DNA from: Chersky-840 sp050011815
GTDB lineage: Bacteria > Actinomycetota > Acidimicrobiia > Acidimicrobiales > UBA8190
Direction of reading: 5' to 3'
DNA: 64,000 bases
Assembly: GCA_050011815.1 (NCBI GenBank)
Contig: JBEKIJ010000013.1
Location: forward strand, 90,752-154,751
The notes beneath the pieces are model-generated. The model had not been told where the DNA came from, did not search any database, and saw nothing but the letters and a program-made list of their open reading frames with translations. Position numbers and translations under genes: made by a program. This document shows positions 60,928-64,000 of the stretch, one piece after another; position 1 is the stretch's first letter, and the number at the start of each line of letters is the position of its first letter.

Positions 60928-61683
60928 TCACACCTTGGAGGCGATCAGCCCGGCGAGGGCCTGGGCTCCGGGACCGTCGATGGGGAGATGGGTGCCGTCG
61001 GTGTAGAACCACTCCGGGTGCTGGACCGCCAGGCTCTGCCAGTCGGCCAGGACCGCCTTGGGGTAGCGGGCCACGCCGCTGGCGAGGACGCCGTTGACCT
61101 GGACCTGCCAGGGGCGGTCGACGTGGACGGTCACGAAGACGACGCGAGACGCACCGTGGAGGATCGCCATCATGGCGTCGAAGTCAGCATCCGTGATCGG
61201 CCCGTTGGTCCCGAGGGCCACCACCACGACCGAGGGTGGTGACGGTCCGGCCATGACCTGGCTCAAGAGAGTCTCGCCGTCGGACCATTGGCGGCTCACC
61301 GCCGCGTTCACATCGATGTCGGGCACGCAGCCCTGCAGGGGTTGCTGGGCGTCGAGCATCACCGAGTCGCCCACCGCGTAGACGCCACCCGCCACGGTCA
61401 CGGGCGTACAGGGCGCCAGGGCGGACGCCACGGTGGGCTCGGTCGTGGTGGGGGGGAGCGTCGTTGCCGGCGCGGTCGTCGAGGTGGGGGGAATCCGGGC
61501 TGCGGTGTGACGCGTGCGGGCGTGGAGCCAGAGCCCCAGAGCCACGCCGCCGGCGAGGACGACGAGGGCGACCGTGACGACCAAGGGCCGGGCGCCGCGA
61601 CGGCGGTGCTCCGCCTCGTGTCGAGCGACGCCTCGAGCATGTGCAGGCTTGTGGGAACGGGCAGGGGGCATCGATCGGGGCAT
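60928..61683 (-). CDS. Membrane-anchored SGNH-type hydrolase domain protein
   Basis: About 251 residues: a basic cytoplasmic lead, one membrane helix (LVVTVALVVLAGGVALGLWL), a Thr/Pro linker, then an SGNH fold with block I YAVGDSVMLDAQ, block III ALGTNGPI and block V DGTHLPIDG. This is the C-terminal domain type found in OatA-like acyltransferases, so it may act on acyl or acetyl groups of cell-wall polymers. Start choice among GTG 61695, ATG 61683 and ATG 61671 is uncertain. Confidence 0.82.
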   Translation of the reverse strand: MPRSMPPARSHKPAHARGVARHEAEHRRRGARPLVVTVALVVLAGGVALGLWLHARTRHTAARIPPTSTTAPATTLPPTTTEPTVASALAPCTPVTVAGGVYAVGDSVMLDAQQPLQGCVPDIDVNAAVSRQWSDGETLLSQVMAGPSPPSVVVVALGTNGPITDADFDAMMAILHGASRVVFVTVHVDRPWQVQVNGVLASGVARYPKAVLADWQSLAVQHPEWFYTDGTHLPIDGPGAQALAGLIASKV

Positions 61684-61834
61684 TTCTGGCCGCACCTCGG
61701 GGTCGAGGCCGCTCGTGCGGCAACCCCGGGGGCGGTGGATCAGAGGCTACCGGTCGTCACCCGGTCTTCGGGGGCTGGCCGAAGCTCCCCTCAGGACGCT
61801 GTCCTCACCCGCGGTGCGTCGTATCCTTCGCACG

Positions 61835-62476
61835 ATGACCAACTGGGTTTCGGTGTCGTCGTTCGCCACCGCGGGTGGCACCCTCGTCCTGGCGCTGGCC
61901 ACGTTCGCCTCGGTCCGGTCCGCCAACCAGGCGGCCCGCACCGCCGAACGATCGCTCCAGGCGAACCTCCGTCCCGTGCTCGTTCCCTCGAGGCCGCAGG
62001 ACCCCGTCGAGAAGATGATGTGGGTGGATCGGCACTGGACCGCCGTCGCCGGCGGCCGAGGGGCGGTCGAGATCGCCGACGACAACATCTATCTGGCCAT
62101 GTCTCTGCGCAACGTCGGATCGGGCCTCGCCGTCATCCATGGCTGGTGGCCCTCAGGTGAGTGGCGACTCGCCGGAACCGACCACGCCGATCCCGAGGAC
62201 TTCCGGAAGCAGACGCGCGACCTCTACGTTCCCCCCGGCGACATCAGCTTCTGGCAGGGCGCCATCCGAGACCCGAACGACCGGGACTACGTGGGTCTTC
62301 TCGAATCCATCACCGCCCCTCAGCCCTTCACCATCGAGCTGCTGTACGGAGACCACGAAGGCGGCCAGCGAGCCATCAGCCGCTTCACCCTCGTCCCCCG
62401 GCCCGACGGCGACGAGACCATCTGGTTGTGCACGGTCAGCCTGCACTGGAACCTCGACCGGCCCGACCCCCGATGA
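61835..62476 (+). CDS. Hypothetical protein with one membrane helix
   Basis: 213 residues. An N-terminal helix (SVSSFATAGGTLVLALATFASV) is followed by a short coiled segment (RSANQAARTAERSLQANLRP) and a beta-rich domain (LAMSLRNVGSGLAVIHGWWP, DDNIYLAMSL, ISFWQGAIRDPNDRDY). Its shape is like the many bacterial proteins with a single helix and an immunoglobulin-like extracellular or cytoplasmic domain. No function is known. Confidence 0.65.
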   Translation: MTNWVSVSSFATAGGTLVLALATFASVRSANQAARTAERSLQANLRPVLVPSRPQDPVEKMMWVDRHWTAVAGGRGAVEIADDNIYLAMSLRNVGSGLAVIHGWWPSGEWRLAGTDHADPEDFRKQTRDLYVPPGDISFWQGAIRDPNDRDYVGLLESITAPQPFTIELLYGDHEGGQRAISRFTLVPRPDGDETIWLCTVSLHWNLDRPDPR

Positions 62477-62517
62477 GCACCCGGGCCGGCGCCACCTCCA
62501 CGAGCTAGCGTCGGGGC

Positions 62518-63273
62518 GTGCATCGAGCCGGGTTGCCACGAGCTTTGGCCCACCGGTGGGCGTCGATCGCCTTGGCCGTCGGGCTCGTCTGCAGTGGTTT
62601 TTCGCTCTTCGGCTCGGCCACCCCCGCCGCCGCGGCTCCCCACCGAACGCTTTCGTTCTCCGGGTACACATGGACCATCAAGAAGAGCGGCGCCCACCGG
62701 GTCGGACCCGGCCCCAACTACTTCAACAAGAACAACGCCTACGTGGACAGCCTCGGACGCCTCCACCTCGTCATCACGAAGGTCCGTCGTCACTGGACCG
62801 TCGGCGAAGTCGTGAACACCCGGAGCCTCGGATACGGCACCTACACCTGGGTGCTCGCCTCCCGGGTCGACAACCTCGACCCCAACATGGTGCTGGGACT
62901 CTTCACCTACGACGACTCCGACCCCTCGTTCAACAACCGGGAGATCGACATCGAGGCCTCGCGGTGGGGGAACGCCTTCGACCCGACCAACGAGCAGTTC
63001 GTCGTGCAGCCCTACCCCCCCACCGCCAACCTGCAGCGGATCACCCAGGGGTCTTCGTTACCGGCCACGCTTTCGTTCACCTGGACGGCGACCGGGGTGT
63101 CGTTCTCGGCGCCAGGGGCGTCACCGGCGACATGGACCTACACGGGCCCCGACACGCCACCGAACGGCGCCGCATTGGCAGACATGAACTTCTGGCTGAA
63201 CAGCGGCCACGCCCCCATGTACGGACAAGGGGCCCAGGTCATCATCCAATCGTTCACCTTCACCCCCGCTTAG
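62518..63273 (+). CDS. Secreted GH16-like glycoside hydrolase
   Basis: 251 residues. A signal peptide (ASIALAVGLVCSGFSLFGSA, cleavage near AAAA) is followed by a beta-jelly-roll domain. The GH16 catalytic motif is NREIDIEASRWG, with E142, D144 and E146 as nucleophile, helper and acid/base. GYGTYTWVLASRVDNLDPNMV and MNFWLNSGH also fit the family. Likely substrates are beta-glucans or galactans, not specified. GTG 62518 begins the signal peptide. Confidence 0.85.
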   Translation: MHRAGLPRALAHRWASIALAVGLVCSGFSLFGSATPAAAAPHRTLSFSGYTWTIKKSGAHRVGPGPNYFNKNNAYVDSLGRLHLVITKVRRHWTVGEVVNTRSLGYGTYTWVLASRVDNLDPNMVLGLFTYDDSDPSFNNREIDIEASRWGNAFDPTNEQFVVQPYPPTANLQRITQGSSLPATLSFTWTATGVSFSAPGASPATWTYTGPDTPPNGAALADMNFWLNSGHAPMYGQGAQVIIQSFTFTPA

Positions 63274-63599
63274 GACATTTCCGGTCATCCAGAGCTGGCG
63301 CATCGCACGGCCTGCGTCCACAGGAGTCACCGTTCTTTGGCGCCGTCCCGCACTGGTGACCTAGCTCGGCTGGTAGAGCAGGTGCAGTCCCGACAAGATC
63401 TGGGCTGAACTACGTTCCCGAGTGGCCCACGAGCGAAACCGCCACTGTCCTGTGTTCAACTCTTGCGATTTCACCGTCACCCGCGCCCCGGTTTCGATTG
63501 TCTAACAGTCGAAACCGGGGCCTTCGCCTTCGTTATGACATATTCGTTCCAGCCAGAACTCGATTGCCATTCACACCAGCCAAACATGTCGTCATCTGA
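63274..63599. other. Non-coding junction with a tRNA D-arm-like remnant
   Basis: 326 bases without a credible gene. At 63355-63380 the sequence GGTGACC, TA, GCTC, GGCTGGTA, GAGC, A has the order and pairing of a tRNA 5' half with a D-arm, but no anticodon arm follows. GTCACC occurs again about 100 bases on, near 63475. Beyond it lies a strong hairpin. It is perhaps a tRNA fragment left by integration, or chance. Confidence 0.4.
63485..63521. terminator. Strong hairpin, probable bidirectional terminator
   Basis: GCCCCGGTTTCGA pairs perfectly with TCGAAACCGGGGC (13 base pairs); three more pairs extend the stem to a TCTAA loop. It lies between the end of the GH16 gene and the convergent glycosyltransferase gene. 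No long T-tract follows. Confidence 0.6.
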
Positions 63600-64000
63600 T
63601 CAGTTATGCTCTAGGCAAGCGCGGATCGAAGTGAGTCCTCTTGTGACGGCTGCAATCGGCGACCATGCCTCCGACGCATGATTGCGGGCACTGTCGGGCA
63701 CTAGGGCCGGTGCTCGACGTATGCGGGAAGCGAGACGCTGCGCAAACGCCGCTGCGTCGTGGGGGTCAACGCTATCTCCGATGTCGCTCGATAGGATTAG
63801 ATCAGACACCGAACCGACCAAAGATGAGGTGACCTGAGGCAGACCCGCGACGAGCGCTTCCAAGCACACCGTGGGCCAAGGATCTTCGAGTGACGCCAGT
63901 ACAAAAATGTCTGCTGCCGCGTAGTACTTCGGCAAGAATGCCGACTGCACGAAACCGGTCCGTACCACAGGGACTTCGGGATGAGCTGCGGCCCAGTGAT
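63600..64000 (-). CDS. Glycosyltransferase GT4-type, N-terminus beyond window
   Basis: The frame is open to the window end, giving about 133 C-terminal residues of a GT-B glycosyltransferase. GFVQSAFLPKYYAAADIFVLAS followed by DPWPTVCLEALVAGLPQVTS is the donor-sugar-nucleotide end of family GT4, with the E in CLEALVAG as the conserved EX7E position. A GTG at 63968 is internal, not the start. The region is AT-richer than the upstream genome. The sugar and acceptor are unknown. Confidence 0.85.
   Translation of the reverse strand, partial: HWAAAHPEVPVVRTGFVQSAFLPKYYAAADIFVLASLEDPWPTVCLEALVAGLPQVTSSLVGSVSDLILSSDIGDSVDPHDAAAFAQRLASRIRRAPALVPDSARNHASEAWSPIAAVTRGLTSIRACLEHN

Noticed and set aside
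63355..63480. A complete tRNA gene with a long variable arm or intron
   Set aside because: The D-arm fits, but no anticodon stem or T-arm can be paired, and the distance to the possible 3' acceptor match is too great.
63463..63681. 72-residue plus-strand open frame
   Set aside because: It spans the strong hairpin and overlaps the glycosyltransferase end; no ribosome site or family.

Overview
The window is high-GC bacterial DNA with dense, often overlapping genes, many GTG starts and actinobacterial marker families: a WhiB protein, a GlnR-like orphan regulator, GlnE with two type I glutamine synthetases, a paired ArsA-like ATPase locus, a divergent APC-permease/TrkA-TrkA locus and an F420-type luciferase-like enzyme. 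I read it as the chromosome of an actinobacterium outside the well-studied genera, possibly an Acidimicrobiia relative. The class is inference. No plasmid, phage or CRISPR hallmark was seen.

Layout. 1-10 kb: 3' part missing topA, H+-pyrophosphatase, an APC permease fused to an OB-fold domain and divergent from two TrkA proteins, a HAD phosphatase, a 24-residue membrane peptide and a primary-like sigma factor. 10-16 kb: ferritin-like protein, NAD synthetase and GlnE. 15.7-22.9 kb: signalling and osmotic block (PAS/GAF histidine kinase, a KdpD split into two divergent genes, KdpE, an aquaporin, a lipoprotein). 22.4-31.7 kb: accessory metabolism (TetR with a CNB/flavin-reductase fusion, PhyH dioxygenase, LLM oxidoreductase, aconitase under a MarR operator, P450). 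31.7-34.5 kb: a phospholipase C-type phosphoesterase overlapping a patatin. 34.5-39 kb: glmS, then a TetR-MFS pair behind two operators.

39.0-41.86 kb is a clearly AT-richer insert with a secreted GH30 glycosidase. It is bounded by two copies of the last bases of glnA, so it looks like an island integrated at the glnA 3' end. 41.8-45.6 kb is the nitrogen block: adenylylatable GlnA, a divergent second glutamine synthetase lacking the adenylylation tyrosine, and a GlnR-like regulator. 45.7-49.4 kb: an A-type Fe-S carrier, a compact fused molybdenum-hydroxylase-like protein, RidA and an Mrp ATPase. 49.4-56.4 kb: MBL hydrolase, NUDIX, thioredoxin-like DUF929, WhiB, two ArsA-like ATPases, a receiver protein and a CBS protein. 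56.5 kb: tRNA-Pro. 56.6-63.3 kb: envelope and secreted proteins (lipoprotein, EthD-like, NlpC/P60, aldo/keto reductase, SGNH, GH16). The last 0.6 kb has a tRNA D-arm-like remnant, a strong hairpin and a truncated glycosyltransferase in AT-richer DNA.

How parts may work together: GlnE, GlnA, the GlnA2-like enzyme and the GlnR-like protein form a complete set for control of glutamine synthesis, although GlnE lies about 27 kb away. TrkA pairs, split KdpD/KdpE and the aquaporin suggest potassium and turgor control, but no kdpFABC is present. Several metabolic genes sit beside their own TetR or MarR regulators, with palindromic operators that can be read directly.
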